Shown: piece after piece, positions 51,993 to 62,557 of the stretch | Layout of the letters: each line of letters starts with the position of its first letter | Position numbering within the stretch: the first letter of the stretch is position 1 | Origin: Alicyclobacillus tolerans | Lineage (GTDB): Bacteria > Bacillota > Bacilli > Alicyclobacillales > Alicyclobacillaceae | Direction: 5' to 3' | Length of the DNA: 64,000 bases | Assembly (NCBI RefSeq): GCF_021739485.1 | Contig: NZ_JAJFNK010000018.1 | Coordinates: forward strand, 43,183 to 107,182 | Notes under the pieces: generated by a model | What the model saw: only the letters and a program-made list of their open reading frames with translations | What the model was told of the DNA's origin: nothing | Database searches by the model: none | Translations under genes and position numbers: made by a program

Positions 51993-52691
51993 TTATTCCC
52001 CCCAACGCTGCTGCGCCATCCAATGTGCCAGATCCATGTCAGCAGCCGTAGTGATTTTGCCGTTAAAGCCGCTTGAAGCCACAACCTGAACCGGAAAGCC
52101 CAGTTCTTCAAATAGCGACGCGTCATCCGTCACAGCGGCGCCTGGTACATGTTCCAGGTACGCCGTTTTTAACCGTTCGGCCGCAAAGACTTGAGGTGTC
52201 TGAGCGTGCCACAGGTTATCGCGCGGCACTGTACGCACAATGTTTTGTTCGTTCACCTGCTTCATCGTGTCGACACAGGGTTGAGCCAAGATGGAGCCTC
52301 CGCACACCCTGGCCTGCTCAATGGTGCGTGCTACGTCTGCAGGCAGAACAAAGGGACGGGCAGCATCGTGTATGGCCACCAAGTCGCCCTGCTGCAGTGA
52401 TGGCCCCTGCAAGATGGCCTTGAGACCATTTTGGACAGATTGGAACCGCGTACTGCCTCCGCCCACAACCCGAAGGCAGTCTCGCAAGTGCTGACGAAGT
52501 TCCCCGAGCAGTTCAGCGCGTAAAGCGGAGACGTCTTCATCCGGCACCACAAGCCAAAGCTCTTCTACGCCGCCAGCCATAAGGGCTTCCACAGACCTTT
52601 GCCACACAGGCACTCCTGCAAGCAACGCGTACTGCTTACGATAACCGATCCGGGTTCCCTTTCCGCCCGCAACGACAATCCCATATACCAT
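51993..52691 (-). CDS. ispD: 2-C-methyl-D-erythritol 4-phosphate cytidylyltransferase
   Basis: 232 residues; third step of the MEP pathway. CTP-binding N-terminus VVAGGKGTRIGYRKQYALL, later VAIHDAARPFV and QTPQVF. ATG at 52691 (MVYGIVVAGGKG) with GGGAG six bases upstream. Paired with ispF as in Bacilli. Confidence 0.96.
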   Translation of the reverse strand: MVYGIVVAGGKGTRIGYRKQYALLAGVPVWQRSVEALMAGGVEELWLVVPDEDVSALRAELLGELRQHLRDCLRVVGGGSTRFQSVQNGLKAILQGPSLQQGDLVAIHDAARPFVLPADVARTIEQARVCGGSILAQPCVDTMKQVNEQNIVRTVPRDNLWHAQTPQVFAAERLKTAYLEHVPGAAVTDDASLFEELGFPVQVVASSGFNGKITTAADMDLAHWMAQQRWGE

Positions 52692-52800
52692 TGCAAACTC
52701 CCGCCTTCCAGAACACTTCCGCCACACGCAATCGATCCTATCTTGGCTCATCCCACCACTGCAAAGCAAGACAAAACCTCAGCTAAACCTGTGATACGGG

Positions 52801-52825
52801 AAAAAGGCCGCCCCCTTTTGGCGGT
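52801..52825 (-). terminator. Probable terminator downstream of yacL
   Basis: Minus strand CCGCC, six to seven-base loop, GGCGG, then CCTTTTT. A second stem with CAGTCG/CGACTG arms lies between it and the yacL stop (about 52860-52890). The 229-base gap between yacL and ispD holds nothing else I recognise. Confidence 0.5.
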
Positions 52826-52920
52826 TATACCGCGTTTCGGGGGCAGCCCTTAGCAGGTCAGTCGCATACCGTGTGCGTACGACTGAGTTCCTGCTCACTG
52901 ACTTAGAACCGTGCTGGTTG

Positions 52921-54003
52921 TTACAACGCCTTCTCCAACAACTTCGGTTTTGCAAAAATCATGCGCCCGGCCGATGTCTGCAGGACACTGGTCACCAATA
53001 CGTCGAGTTTGCCGCCGATGTATTCCCGGCCGCCTTCAATGACAATCATCGTGCCGTCGTCTAAATACGCGACGCCTTGATTGTATTCTTTTCCGTCCTT
53101 AATGACCTGAACGTTCAGTTCTTCACCCGGCAATACGATGGGTTTTAACGCGTTAGCCAGGTCGTTGATATTCAACACAGCAACTCCCTGAAGCTCGCAA
53201 ACTTTGTTGAGGTTAAAGTCGTTGGTGACAACCTTCCCGTTCATGTGTTTGGCTAGCCGCACCAATTTACTGTCGACTTCTTGAATATCGTCAAAGTCGG
53301 TCTCCACAATTTGAACTTTGACCTTGAGTTCCTTTTGGATGCGGTTGAGCACGTCCAAACCGCGCCTCCCGCGATTCCGCTTCAAAACGTCTGAAGAGTC
53401 GGCGATGTGCTGCAGTTCTTGCAGAACAAAGGCCGGAATAATCAGGACTCCATCCAAAAACCCTGTTTGAACCAGGTCCGCGATGCGCCCGTCGATAATG
53501 ACACTGGTATCGAGCAGCTTCGCTTCGCCGTTCTTGTAGTTCTGTTTTTTATCCCGATCCCGTTCCTTAGACACCAGTTTCCCAGCAAACAAGGACACCA
53601 AGTCCTCGCGCTTGGTAAAGCCGATACGCAATCCCAGATAAGCCAGCAAAATGCTTACAAAAAACTGCACAGACAGACCCACGACAGGAATTTCGCGAAT
53701 CGCAGGCGTAAACAGATAAGCGACCAGCAAACCGATAACCATCCCAATGGTGCCGCCTAGAATATCGGCCAATGGGGTTTTTTGCAGCTTGTCTTCGATC
53801 CAGCGAATCAGTGTTGTCACGTAATTGACCAACCAAGTCGTGGTCAAAATGAAGATGGCGCCGCCAAGAGCCGCTCCAAACCAAGGCGACCGAAACGGAA
53901 CTGACGCCAAATGAAATACTCGCACGAATAAGTCCGGGGCAAATGTGTATCCGAGCACCACCCCAATGACTGCGAAGAACAAATGGACTATTCTTTTCAC
54001 CAT
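52921..54003 (-). CDS. yacL: Membrane-anchored PIN-TRAM domain protein YacL
   Basis: 360 residues. Four hydrophobic N-terminal segments (about residues 3-115), then a PIN domain (LLDTSVIIDGRIADL, acidic residues also in VDSKLVRLA and TNDFNL), and a TRAM domain at the C-terminus (LNVQVIKDGKEYNQGVAYLDDGTMIVIEGG). A likely membrane-bound ribonuclease; substrate unknown. ATG at 54003 with CAGGAGGTG upstream. Confidence 0.9.
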   Translation of the reverse strand: MVKRIVHLFFAVIGVVLGYTFAPDLFVRVFHLASVPFRSPWFGAALGGAIFILTTTWLVNYVTTLIRWIEDKLQKTPLADILGGTIGMVIGLLVAYLFTPAIREIPVVGLSVQFFVSILLAYLGLRIGFTKREDLVSLFAGKLVSKERDRDKKQNYKNGEAKLLDTSVIIDGRIADLVQTGFLDGVLIIPAFVLQELQHIADSSDVLKRNRGRRGLDVLNRIQKELKVKVQIVETDFDDIQEVDSKLVRLAKHMNGKVVTNDFNLNKVCELQGVAVLNINDLANALKPIVLPGEELNVQVIKDGKEYNQGVAYLDDGTMIVIEGGREYIGGKLDVLVTSVLQTSAGRMIFAKPKLLEKAL

Positions 54004-54333
54004 GTGATTCTCACCTCCTGCCTTTAGTATGGGCAAAAATATCCATCAAAAAACTCGACATTGCTAGTTTTCAAAAAGTTTTTCTTACCTCTATAAGTCC
54101 CTAACCCGATGGTGGTTCTAATGGATACAATGAAGTTTGCTTCCATACTTCTCTAAAATAATTTTGGGGTGGTGTATCAAGTTTAACATTGACTTTAACG
54201 TGCGTCAAAAAAGGCAAAAACAACAAACCGAGTCGCTCCGCTGTAGACGACTCGGCAGGAACCCACGATGGCTTCATGCATTAATCTTGACCGTTATCTG
54301 ACAATTACCCTACAACAACCTATGTGTAAAGCT
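54004..54333 (-). other. 330-base gap between pssA and yacL
   Basis: AT-rich. It contains the pssA terminator (54213-54255) near its right side. No ORF and no convincing promoter for yacL were found, though several T/A-rich stretches could supply one. Confidence 0.5.
54213..54255 (-). terminator. Intrinsic terminator downstream of pssA
   Basis: Perfect 8-bp stem CCGAGTCG/CGACTCGG with a 12-base loop, followed on the minus strand by TTTGTTGTTTTTG. Confidence 0.75.
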
Positions 54334-55062
54334 TTATTTTATGCTGGATTTAAAAACTTTTTGAGATTCCCCGTCTGGATTTCGCCGCGCCTTTTTTCGC
54401 ACAGCTCTGCCCATGCCATACAACGCATACAGGGCCAACGGCACGAAAATCAGTCGTCTGGCTGAATCCTGTTCAAATCGGAACACGATGTACACCAATA
54501 CAGCCAGAATGGGGACCACCACAATTGCCGAACGAGGAAACGCGATTTTTTTGAAGTTTGGGTACCGCACCTGACTGACCATAAGCACGGATAAAATCAA
54601 CATGCCTACGGGTAAAATAACAGCAGCTGGCGACAACAAGTTGCGATACAGCGCCATTGTGGCCAAAATCCCACCGGCGGCAGTGATTGGCAGGCCGATA
54701 AAGTACTTTGTCGACGTCTTCTGGATGTTGAAGCGGGCAAGCCTCAATGCGCCAGCCAGCGGAAACAGTACGGCGACGGCCATGCCAACCCATCCTTCAT
54801 ACTGCAACACGACGTTGTACATGATGACGGATGGAGCGACACCAAAAGTGATGATGTCGGATAATGAGTCCAATTCCTTTCCAAATTCACTTTCCGCCTT
54901 AAAGTACCGAGCCGCTCGACCGTCGAGTCCGTCTAAGGCCATCCCAATGACAACCAGCAGCGCTGCATCAGATGCAAATCCTCGCGAGGCAAGGAGCAAA
55001 CTAACTACGCCGATGATGAGATTGCTGATGGTCAGAAGGCTGGGAATTGCTTTTGTCCACAA
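54334..55062 (-). CDS. pssA: CDP-diacylglycerol-serine O-phosphatidyltransferase
   Basis: 242 residues, polytopic membrane protein. CDP-alcohol phosphatidyltransferase motif DGLDGRAARYFKAESEFG followed by KELDSLSD gives the D-x2-D-G-x2-A-R-x8-G-x3-D-x3-D pattern. The layout (eight or so membrane segments, basic C-terminal tail) fits PssA, first step to phosphatidylethanolamine. Start TTG at 55062 with AAAGGG upstream. In B. subtilis disA is directly followed by yacL; pssA here is an insertion in that pair. Confidence 0.88.
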   Translation of the reverse strand: MWTKAIPSLLTISNLIIGVVSLLLASRGFASDAALLVVIGMALDGLDGRAARYFKAESEFGKELDSLSDIITFGVAPSVIMYNVVLQYEGWVGMAVAVLFPLAGALRLARFNIQKTSTKYFIGLPITAAGGILATMALYRNLLSPAAVILPVGMLILSVLMVSQVRYPNFKKIAFPRSAIVVVPILAVLVYIVFRFEQDSARRLIFVPLALYALYGMGRAVRKKARRNPDGESQKVFKSSIK

Positions 55063-55130
55063 TAAAAATCAACCCTTTCTTGTCAACAACCACTCGTAGT
55101 CTCCACTGTGTACTCAATGCCCGAAAACGC

Positions 55131-56207
55131 CTAGATATGTCTGTCTATAAAAACTTGTTCCTGAATCCGGCGCAATCCGTCCCGGATGGCCCGAGCGCGC
55201 ACTGTCCCAATGCCTTCGACTTCGTCGAGTTCCTCTATGGACGCAGAAAGTACGTTAGACAAGGATTCAAAGCTTTCGATCAAGTTTTCAATCACGGGCT
55301 GAGGGAGGCGCGCAATCTTGTTCAGGACACGGTAACCCCGCGACGACACAGGTTCGTCGTTAATGTTCGCGGAAACATACCCAAGCACCTTTGCAAGAGT
55401 GGCGCCGTCCAGCAATTCGTCGGAAGACAAGTCGTGAATTTGAATCAGCAATTGATGGGGTGTTTGATCCGGCCCCATCAGTCCATAATCCTTGACAAGG
55501 AGATACGCCTCCTCGTCGACGCGGGATACCAGTTCGTCCAACTGCATGCTAATCAGTCTGCCCTCAGTGCCCAACTCCGTAATGTATCGGCGAATTTCAG
55601 ACTTGATGCGCAAAACCATTTCGAACCGCTGCAATACCAGTGTCACTTCCTGCAGCGTCACCAAGTCCTCAAACTCCAGCGCGCTGAGATTGGTCAGGGC
55701 TTGGTCGAGAACAGCCTTGTACTTCTCCAAGGTCTGTATGGCTTGATTGGCCTTCGTTAAAATGACGCCGATATCCTTCAAGACGTATTTGAAATTTCCT
55801 TGGTAGAGGGTAATGACGTTCCGGCGCTGGGAAATGCTGATGACCAACTGGCCTGTTTGTTTTGCAACCCGTTCCGCCGTGCGGTGCCGTGTCCCGGTCT
55901 CGGAAGTCTGAATGGAATGGTCAGGGTTCAAATTGGCATTGGCATATAAAATTTTCCGCAGGTCGTCGCTGATGACGATGGCGCCGTCCATTTTCGCCAG
56001 TTCATAGATATACGACGGCGTTAAATCGCACTGAATGGGGAAGCCGCCGTCGGTAATACTAAGGACGGCTTCGGTGGCTCCAACCACAATTAAACCGCCC
56101 GTCTTCGCGCGCAGAATGTTCTCGATTCCTTCGCGCAAGACAGTCCCTGGTGCCACTGTCCTTAAAATTTTGTTCACTGCGGCCTCACGCTTTGAGTCTT
56201 CCCGCAT
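55131..56207 (-). CDS. disA: DNA integrity scanning diadenylate cyclase DisA
   Basis: 358 residues. N-terminal DAC domain with MDGAIVIS and GTRHRTAER, a helical middle domain, and a C-terminal helix-hairpin-helix (VEGIGTVRARAIRDGLRRI) that binds branched DNA. It makes c-di-AMP while scanning DNA and signals damage before sporulation. ATG at 56207. Ten bases after radA, with which it forms a functional pair (RadA inhibits DisA activity in B. subtilis). Confidence 0.97.
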   Translation of the reverse strand: MREDSKREAAVNKILRTVAPGTVLREGIENILRAKTGGLIVVGATEAVLSITDGGFPIQCDLTPSYIYELAKMDGAIVISDDLRKILYANANLNPDHSIQTSETGTRHRTAERVAKQTGQLVISISQRRNVITLYQGNFKYVLKDIGVILTKANQAIQTLEKYKAVLDQALTNLSALEFEDLVTLQEVTLVLQRFEMVLRIKSEIRRYITELGTEGRLISMQLDELVSRVDEEAYLLVKDYGLMGPDQTPHQLLIQIHDLSSDELLDGATLAKVLGYVSANINDEPVSSRGYRVLNKIARLPQPVIENLIESFESLSNVLSASIEELDEVEGIGTVRARAIRDGLRRIQEQVFIDRHI

Positions 56208-56217
56208 CTGTCCACCC

Positions 56218-57594
56218 CTACAAGGCCAATTCCATGGCGTTTGTCAAGGTCGATATCCCGACCACTTCAATTTGTCCCGGTGGCTTCCAACCACGCAAGC
56301 TGTGTGCGGGAACCAAACACCTTGTAAAACCCAATTTATCCGCTTCGCGAACCCTCTGCTCGAGTTTCGCCACAGAGCGTACTTCCCCCGTCAGACCAAC
56401 CTCACCGATATATACGTCTCCTGCCCGAAGCGGCCGATCGCGAAAACTCGATGCAATGGCCAACGCTACACCGAGGTCAATTGCCGGTTCTTCGACCCGC
56501 ACTCCACCCGCGAGGTTGACGTAGGCGTCAGAGGACTGAAGTTTCAGCCCAAGTCGCTTTTCCAGCACCGCCATGATTAGGGAAACCCGGTTGTAGTCGG
56601 CGCCAGTGGCCATCCGCCGAGGCGTTCCAAAACTTGTCGGGGCGACGAGCGCCTGCACTTCAAGCAGCAGAGGTCTCGACCCTTCGAGCGCAGCGACCAC
56701 CGCAGAACCAGGGGTCATCTGGGACCGTTCAGACAGGAACATTTCCGACGGATTTTTAACCTCTGCCAAACCTTCTTCTTTCATTTCAAAAATCGCGATC
56801 TCGTTGGTTGACCCGAACCGGTTCTTCACAGCGCGAAGCACCCGGTATGTATGGTGCCGTTCTCCTTCGAAGTATAGTACGGCATCAACCATGTGTTCAA
56901 GCATCCTCGGGCCGGCAAGATTGCCATCCTTTGTGACGTGCCCCACGATAAAGGTGGCAATGTTGAGAGTTTTGGCCACTCTCAGCAACAGCGCCGTCGA
57001 TTCGCGGACCTGTGACACGCTGCCGGGAGCCGACGTCAGAGCTGGCCGGTAAACCGTTTGGATGGAGTCGATGACGAGAAAGTCCGGTTTCAGCTTTTCC
57101 ACCCCGTGCAAGGCTAACTCCAAATCGGTTTCGGCCAGCACGTACAATTCGTCCTCGACAGTCCCGAGGCGTTCGGCTCGAAGTTTCAACTGTGTAGCCG
57201 ATTCTTCTGCCGATACATACAGCACTTTATGTCCGGATGCGGCTAAATTATGCGAAAGCTGAAGCAGTAATGTCGATTTTCCGATGCCTGGGTCGCCGCC
57301 GATAAGGATCAGCGAACCGGAGACAATGCCTCCTCCAAGGACTCTGTCGCACTCTCCAAATCCGGTGGTAAAACGGCGTTCCAACTGCGACGGAATCTTG
57401 CCAATCCGTTCAATTTGACTGGAACCAAACGGATTGGAGGAAAACACAGAATCCTCCCGCCCTCCCCGAGAGCGGGAGGATTCCACTTCTTCGACCATGG
57501 AGTTCCAAGCGCCGCAAGCGGAGCACTTTCCCATCCATTTAACCGACTCGTAGCCGCATTCCTGGCAGACAAACTTTATCGACGTTCTGGCCAT
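56218..57594 (-). CDS. radA: DNA repair protein RadA
   Basis: 458 residues. N-terminal zinc finger [21 protein letters not shown], RecA-like core with [12 protein letters not shown] (Walker A), the RadA KNRFG motif ([11 protein letters not shown]), and a Lon-protease-like C-terminal domain. Helicase for recombination intermediates. ATG at 57594, 27 bases after the clpC stop. Confidence 0.97.
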   Translation of the reverse strand: MARTSIKFVCQECGYESVKWMGKCSACGAWNSMVEEVESSRSRGGREDSVFSSNPFGSSQIERIGKIPSQLERRFTTGFGECDRVLGGGIVSGSLILIGGDPGIGKSTLLLQLSHNLAASGHKVLYVSAEESATQLKLRAERLGTVEDELYVLAETDLELALHGVEKLKPDFLVIDSIQTVYRPALTSAPGSVSQVRESTALLLRVAKTLNIATFIVGHVTKDGNLAGPRMLEHMVDAVLYFEGERHHTYRVLRAVKNRFGSTNEIAIFEMKEEGLAEVKNPSEMFLSERSQMTPGSAVVAALEGSRPLLLEVQALVAPTSFGTPRRMATGADYNRVSLIMAVLEKRLGLKLQSSDAYVNLAGGVRVEEPAIDLGVALAIASSFRDRPLRAGDVYIGEVGLTGEVRSVAKLEQRVREADKLGFTRCLVPAHSLRGWKPPGQIEVVGISTLTNAMELAL

Positions 57595-57621
57595 TAAACC
57601 CTCTCCCCTGACAGCAAACGG

Positions 57622-60045
57622 CTACAGAGTCGGAGCTCCGTGGTTTACGACAAGTTCCTCTCCTTGAACGCCAATTTCGACCCGGTCGCCTCGCTTCACA
57701 CTGCCGGCCAAAAGGGCTTCGGACAATTTGTCTTCAATGTGGCGCTGAATTGCCCGCTTGAGCGGCCTTGCGCCGTACTGCGGGTCGAACCCGGCTTTTG
57801 CCAGGAACATTTTAGCGTCAGGAGTCAGGGTAAACTCGATATCCTGATCGCGCAGGCGCTTTTGCAAGTCGGCTACCAACAGGTCCACAATCTTCTGGAT
57901 CTGGTCCTCGTTCAGCGAATGGAAGACGATGGTCTCGTCGATGCGGTTGAGGAACTCGGGCCGGAATGTCTTTCGCAGTTCTTCGAGCACCTTGCCCTTC
58001 ATGTCGGTGTATTGGCTTCCGGCGTCTGGTTTGAATCCTAGCGAACCGCCTTTGCGGATCATTTCGGCACCGACGTTGGACGTCATGATGATGACGGTGT
58101 TGCGAAAATCGACTGTTCTCCCCTTGCCGTCCGTCAACCGACCGTCGTCGAGAACCTGCAGCAAGACGTTGAACACTTCCGGATGCGCCTTTTCCACCTC
58201 ATCCAAAAGGACGACAGAATAGGGCTTGCGCCGCACTTTCTCTGTCAATTGTCCGCCTTCCTCGTACCCGACATATCCCGGAGGGGCGCCGACCAAACGG
58301 GCAGTAGAGTGGCGTTCCATGAACTCCGACATGTCGATGCGGATGATGGCGTCCTCGTCTCCAAACATCGCGTCCGCCAAAGCCCGCGCGAGTTCCGTCT
58401 TGCCAACCCCAGTCGGGCCTAGGAAAACAAAGGAACCGATGGGGCGTTTGGGGTCTTTAAGGCCCGCCCGGGCGCGTCGAATCGCGCGGGCAACCGCTTC
58501 CACCGCTTCATCCTGACCAATCACTCGGCTGTGCAGGATCTTTTCAAGGTTGAGCAGGCGCTCCGACTCTTCTTGGGCCAGTTGTTTGACCGGGATACCC
58601 GTCCATGCAGCGACAATGTGAGCAATGTCTTCAGCGGTCACCTTGACGTCGTTGTCGTCCTGCATTTTCTTCCACTCGTTTTTCTTGGATTCGAGCTCTT
58701 CCTTTAATCTTTGCTCCTGATCGCGGAGTTTCGCTGCCTTCTCAAACTCCTGGCTCTGTACAGCGGAGTCCTTTTCGCCGCGAACCTTCTCGAGCTTCTG
58801 TTCGAGCTCCTTCAAATTCGGAGGAGCCGTATGTGTCTGCAGGCGAACGCGGGAAGCGGCCTCGTCTATGAGGTCAATCGCCTTATCCGGCAAAAATCGG
58901 TCTGTGATGTACCGGTCCGACAAGCGAACTGCAGATTCCAAAGCCTCATCGGTAATTTTCACCCTGTGGTGAGCCTCGTAGCGATCGCGCAGACCTTTGA
59001 GAATCAATACCGCTTCGTCAGGAGTCGGTTGGTCGACCGTGATCGGCTGGAAGCGCCTCTCCAAAGCGGCATCCTTCTCGATGTGTTTCCGGTATTCGTC
59101 GAGGGTCGTCGCGCCAATGCACTGCAGTTCGCCCCGAGCCAGCGCAGGTTTGAGGATATTGGAGGCGTCAATCGCGCCCTCTGCTCCGCCAGCGCCAATG
59201 AGCGTATGCAATTCGTCAATGAACAGGATCACGTTGCCAGCTTGGCGGATTTCCTCCATGATTTTTTTCAAACGGTCTTCGAATTCGCCGCGGTATTTGG
59301 TTCCGGCGACGACGGTCCCCATGTCGAGCACCATCACTCGCTTGTTTCGCAGAGTTTCTGGAATATCTCCGACAACGATGCGCTGGGCGAGCCCTTCCGC
59401 AATGGCGGTTTTCCCGACGCCCGGTTCTCCGATGAGCACAGGGTTGTTTTTCGTCCGCCGGGACAAGACCTGGATCACGCGTTCGATCTCCTGACTGCGT
59501 CCAATGACGGGATCAAGCTTACCGTCGCGTGCCATTTGCGTTAAATCCCGAGCGAGCGAGTCTAATGTGGGGGTCCCTGCCGCAGAATCCTTATCGGGTC
59601 CTGCGTCGACCGAATCGCCGCCGAGCAGCTGCAAGACCTGTTGGCGGGCCTTGTTTAAACTCACACCAAGGTTTCCCAGTACGCGCGCTGCAACACCTTC
59701 TCCCTCGCGAATGAGTCCGAGCAAGATGTGTTCAGTTCCCACATAGCTGTGATTTAACTTGCGTGCTTCGTCAATCGAGAGCTCAATGACCTTTTTGGCA
59801 CGCGGAGTATACGTCATCGCACTGGTTTGACTTTGGCCAGGGCCAATGATCTTCTCCAATTCCGCCTGAACCTTTTCGGCGCTGACCCCCAAGCTGACGA
59901 GGGCTTTGGCAGCGATCCCGTCTCCTTCTCGGACCAATCCGAGCAAGATGTGTTCGGTGCCCACTCCCGGATGCCGAAGCCGCGTGGCCTCCTCTTGGGC
60001 GAGAGCTAAAACCTTTTGAGCCCTTTCCGTAAATCGAGCGTACAT
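57622..60045 (-). CDS. clpC: ATP-dependent Clp protease ATP-binding subunit ClpC
   Basis: 807 residues. Two N-terminal Clp repeats (residues 1-145, each with GTEHILLGL), AAA+ domain 1 ([10 protein letters not shown]), an M-domain coiled coil (about 410-460, [19 protein letters not shown]), AAA+ domain 2 ([11 protein letters not shown]). A P-loop (GF)-type tripeptide for ClpP docking is expected near residue 670 (GGSLGFKP). With McsB it degrades phosphoarginine-tagged proteins. ATG at 60045 follows the mcsB stop directly. Confidence 0.98.
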   Translation of the reverse strand: MYARFTERAQKVLALAQEEATRLRHPGVGTEHILLGLVREGDGIAAKALVSLGVSAEKVQAELEKIIGPGQSQTSAMTYTPRAKKVIELSIDEARKLNHSYVGTEHILLGLIREGEGVAARVLGNLGVSLNKARQQVLQLLGGDSVDAGPDKDSAAGTPTLDSLARDLTQMARDGKLDPVIGRSQEIERVIQVLSRRTKNNPVLIGEPGVGKTAIAEGLAQRIVVGDIPETLRNKRVMVLDMGTVVAGTKYRGEFEDRLKKIMEEIRQAGNVILFIDELHTLIGAGGAEGAIDASNILKPALARGELQCIGATTLDEYRKHIEKDAALERRFQPITVDQPTPDEAVLILKGLRDRYEAHHRVKITDEALESAVRLSDRYITDRFLPDKAIDLIDEAASRVRLQTHTAPPNLKELEQKLEKVRGEKDSAVQSQEFEKAAKLRDQEQRLKEELESKKNEWKKMQDDNDVKVTAEDIAHIVAAWTGIPVKQLAQEESERLLNLEKILHSRVIGQDEAVEAVARAIRRARAGLKDPKRPIGSFVFLGPTGVGKTELARALADAMFGDEDAIIRIDMSEFMERHSTARLVGAPPGYVGYEEGGQLTEKVRRKPYSVVLLDEVEKAHPEVFNVLLQVLDDGRLTDGKGRTVDFRNTVIIMTSNVGAEMIRKGGSLGFKPDAGSQYTDMKGKVLEELRKTFRPEFLNRIDETIVFHSLNEDQIQKIVDLLVADLQKRLRDQDIEFTLTPDAKMFLAKAGFDPQYGARPLKRAIQRHIEDKLSEALLAGSVKRGDRVEIGVQGEELVVNHGAPTL

Positions 60046-61122
60046 TCAACGCACCTCCGAATCGTCGAGCCTGAGTCGTTCCCGGATTAAAGTCGCGCGG
60101 CGTATATCCCGTTCGCCCGGGGACAGTTCCTGGTTATAGTACTTTTGCAAAAACGCGGGTTGTGTCATGACCATGAGTTCCTTGAGGATCCCTGCCGAGA
60201 CTCCTTTGATGATCCCAAGGTCAATCCCAAGCCGAACGTCCGACAAACGTTGCAGCGTTTCCTTGGAGTCCAGTCGTCTTGCGTAGGCCAGGTTTCCAAA
60301 GGAACGGCAGATGCGGTCTTCTAGAGAGATTCGATTCTCTTGAATCAACATCCTCCGTGCTGCCCGTTCGTGATCGATCAACTGCCCCACGACACTGCTG
60401 AGGTTTCCGATGATTTCTTCTTCAGACTCGCCCAAAGTCACTTGATTGGAAACCTGAAACAAGTTTCCGGCAGCATTGCTGCCTTCACCGTACAGGCCCC
60501 GGACAGTCAGTCCGACTTGCGAAACCGCGGCCAGCAGGCGATTGATTTGGCCAGAAACCACGAGACCCGGTAAATGCATCATCACCGAAGCCCGAATACC
60601 TGTTCCAACATTCGTGGGACATGCGGTCAAGTAGCCAAACCGATCGTGAAAAGCGTACGGTAACGCCTTTTCAAACGCATCGTCAACAGCACTGGCAATA
60701 CGCCACGCTTCGTCCAGGCGCATACCTGGCATGATGCATTGAATCCGCAAGTGGTCTTCCTCATTAATCATCACGCTGACCACTTCGTCACTGCGAAGGG
60801 CGATAGCTGCGTGATCCTTAGCTTCGACAAGGTCCCGGCTAATTAAATGTTTTTCTACTAAGACCTGCAAATCCAAGTCCGTCATGTTTGCCGCTTTGAG
60901 CAATTCGAAGTGGCCAAGCGGCTGCATCGCGGGACTAGCCAGTGCCTGTGTCACTTTACCAATGACCTCTTCGGCGTGGCTGTCGGTTTCCAGACTGGGG
61001 AACGGAATCCCGTCGATGTTCCTGGCGATACGCACCCGACTGGTTAAAATGATGTCGTCCTCAGGACCGCCGTCCTTCATCCATTTGCTCATAGCCCGTT
61101 GCAAAAAATCACTCAGGGACAT
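60046..61122 (-). CDS. mcsB: Protein arginine kinase McsB
   Basis: 358 residues; phosphagen-kinase fold. SRVRIARN near the N-terminus binds ATP, CPTNVGTGIRASVMMHLPG holds the catalytic Cys region. Phosphorylates arginines, marking proteins for ClpCP and inactivating CtsR under heat stress. ATG at 61122 lies 13 bases after mcsA. Confidence 0.97.
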   Translation of the reverse strand: MSLSDFLQRAMSKWMKDGGPEDDIILTSRVRIARNIDGIPFPSLETDSHAEEVIGKVTQALASPAMQPLGHFELLKAANMTDLDLQVLVEKHLISRDLVEAKDHAAIALRSDEVVSVMINEEDHLRIQCIMPGMRLDEAWRIASAVDDAFEKALPYAFHDRFGYLTACPTNVGTGIRASVMMHLPGLVVSGQINRLLAAVSQVGLTVRGLYGEGSNAAGNLFQVSNQVTLGESEEEIIGNLSSVVGQLIDHERAARRMLIQENRISLEDRICRSFGNLAYARRLDSKETLQRLSDVRLGIDLGIIKGVSAGILKELMVMTQPAFLQKYYNQELSPGERDIRRATLIRERLRLDDSEVR

Positions 61123-61134
61123 GCGCGTTGCCTC

Positions 61135-61656
61135 CTACCTGGCGAGCTTTTGTTCGAGATTCCGAATCTGGTCGCGCAGTTCCGCCGCGCGCTCAAACTG
61201 CTCGGTAGCTACGCACTGTTGTAGTTCTTTACGCATTCTGTCAAGGTCCTTGCGCACTTTGACTTGCTCGCCAGCCCGTACCGGAACCTTGCCGGTATGC
61301 GTGGTACCCGTTTGAATGCGGCGCAGCAGCGGTTCGAGTCTGGGAGCGAAACTGTCGTAACAGTGGGTGCAGCCAAAACGGCCGACCTTGGTAAATTGAT
61401 TGTATGTCATGCCGCAATGCTCACAGCGCAAGGCCGTGGTGGGCGGGACAGTGAAACCAGGAGAGGACTCCATGTTCAAAAGGCCGCTGAGCAGCTGATT
61501 AAAATCAAAAGACTGCATACCTTTGCTAAACATGCTGCCGAGGTCTCCTTGCTCTTTAGCGCACACTTCACACATGTGGTATTCCGTTTTTTCACCGTTG
61601 ATGATTTTTGTAAAATGCATTGTGGCTGGGCGCTCGTGACAACGCTGACACAGCAT
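61135..61656 (-). CDS. mcsA: McsA, activator of McsB
   Basis: 173 residues. Four C-x2-C pairs (CQRC, CEVC, CEHC, CTHC) form zinc fingers in the first 110 residues; a UVR-like motif (AVATEQFERAAELRDQIRNLEQ region) ends the protein. Activates McsB and modulates CtsR. ATG at 61656 (MLCQRCHERPA) after GGGGGTG. Confidence 0.95.
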   Translation of the reverse strand: MLCQRCHERPATMHFTKIINGEKTEYHMCEVCAKEQGDLGSMFSKGMQSFDFNQLLSGLLNMESSPGFTVPPTTALRCEHCGMTYNQFTKVGRFGCTHCYDSFAPRLEPLLRRIQTGTTHTGKVPVRAGEQVKVRKDLDRMRKELQQCVATEQFERAAELRDQIRNLEQKLAR

Positions 61657-61674
61657 GACTGACACCCCCAAACG

Positions 61675-62160
61675 TCAACTTTCCGTTTCGCCGCCTTCTG
61701 ACAAAAACAATGTGGTGAGCATATTGGCCACCAATCTCGCCCGCAGTTCATCGCGGTAGGGCAACTCCAGGTTCAACACATCCCGGCTGATGGCAGCACG
61801 CATAAGTGCCGCCTCCCTCAGTGTCAGCACCTGTTCCCGCTCCAGGCGAGCCACGATGGCCTCGGCCTCTCGCTGAGACAATTCGTTGCCCAGCGTCTTG
61901 ACGATGTGCACCAATGGCATATATCCGCTGCCAAGTTCCACTTGTCGAATTCGAATATAGCCGCCGCCGCCGCGTTTTGACTCCACCACATACCCGTGTT
62001 CGATGGAAAAGCGCGTGCTGATCACGTAGTTAATTTGCGAAGGCACACACTGGAACAATTCGGCCAATTCACTGCGCTGCAGTTCTATCATGCCGGACGG
62101 GCTTTGGCGCAAGATGTTCTTGAGGTACTGTTCTATGATGTCGGATGTGTTTTTTGTCAA
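61675..62160 (-). CDS. ctsR: Heat-shock and clp gene repressor CtsR
   Basis: 161 residues. N-terminal winged helix-turn-helix: SDIIEQYLKNIL, then VPSQINYVISTRFS and the wing KRGGGGYIRI with the thermosensing Gly-rich turn. C-terminal dimerisation domain with McsB phosphorylation sites. I set the start at TTG 62160, nine bases after GGAGG, giving MTKNTSDIIEQ; the upstream in-frame GTG at 62181 lies before the SD. Heads the ctsR-mcsA-mcsB-clpC operon, whose promoter and operator lie about 370 bases upstream. Confidence 0.95.
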   Translation of the reverse strand: MTKNTSDIIEQYLKNILRQSPSGMIELQRSELAELFQCVPSQINYVISTRFSIEHGYVVESKRGGGGYIRIRQVELGSGYMPLVHIVKTLGNELSQREAEAIVARLEREQVLTLREAALMRAAISRDVLNLELPYRDELRARLVANMLTTLFLSEGGETES

Positions 62161-62538
62161 TGAACTCCCCCTCCATGCCACGTCTAGGGTACAATGTACA
62201 GCAAAGGTTTTGTCTCAACGCGCCGATGGCAAAATGCCCGCCGACGACAGAGATGCAAGCTTGGGTGGAAAAATGCCCCCTTTAGAGCATTGCGTTGCAG
62301 CATTGAATTGGAGCATTGAATGGAGCATTAGATGCGTTTCGTGCAGGAATGGATGCAACGATGCGACAGAGTCACCTCTCCATTTACATTTCCAGCCGCT
62401 CGCATCCACCGGCAACGACATTTGCTGCAACTTTCGTCGCTGGCTGTGGTCGGTCCCGTTGGTGGCTTGCACTTGTGCACTCGGCACAGTCACCATTGTA
62501 TTCATTCATTGTATTCATTCATTGTATTCATTTTTGAC
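62161..62538 (-). other. Unusually long ctsR leader region
   Basis: About 370 bases between the CtsR operator and the ctsR start, without a credible gene. Near the SD is an imperfect palindrome GTACAATGTAC (62189-62199) and a weak promoter-like pair TTGAGA, 17 bases, ATTGTA. Around 62287-62330 the word GCATTG recurs at short spacing. Its right end contains three copies of a 13-bp repeat. Confidence 0.5.
62495..62533. repeat. Three tandem 13-bp repeats next to the CtsR box
   Basis: Unit ATTGTATTCATTC, at 62495, 62508 and 62521 (the last differs in its final base). It directly abuts the CtsR operator on the transcribed side. Confidence 0.85.
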
Positions 62539-62555
62539 TTTGACTATTCTTGACT
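62539..62555 (-). promoter_or_regulatory. CtsR operator
   Basis: Minus strand AGTCAAG-AAT-AGTCAAA: one mismatch to the CtsR box RGTCAAA-NAN-RGTCAAA, with the required 7-3-7 spacing. A third AGTCAAA-like half-site follows. It covers the region from just after the -10 to about +10, where binding would block transcription. Confidence 0.85.
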
Positions 62556-62557
62556 TT

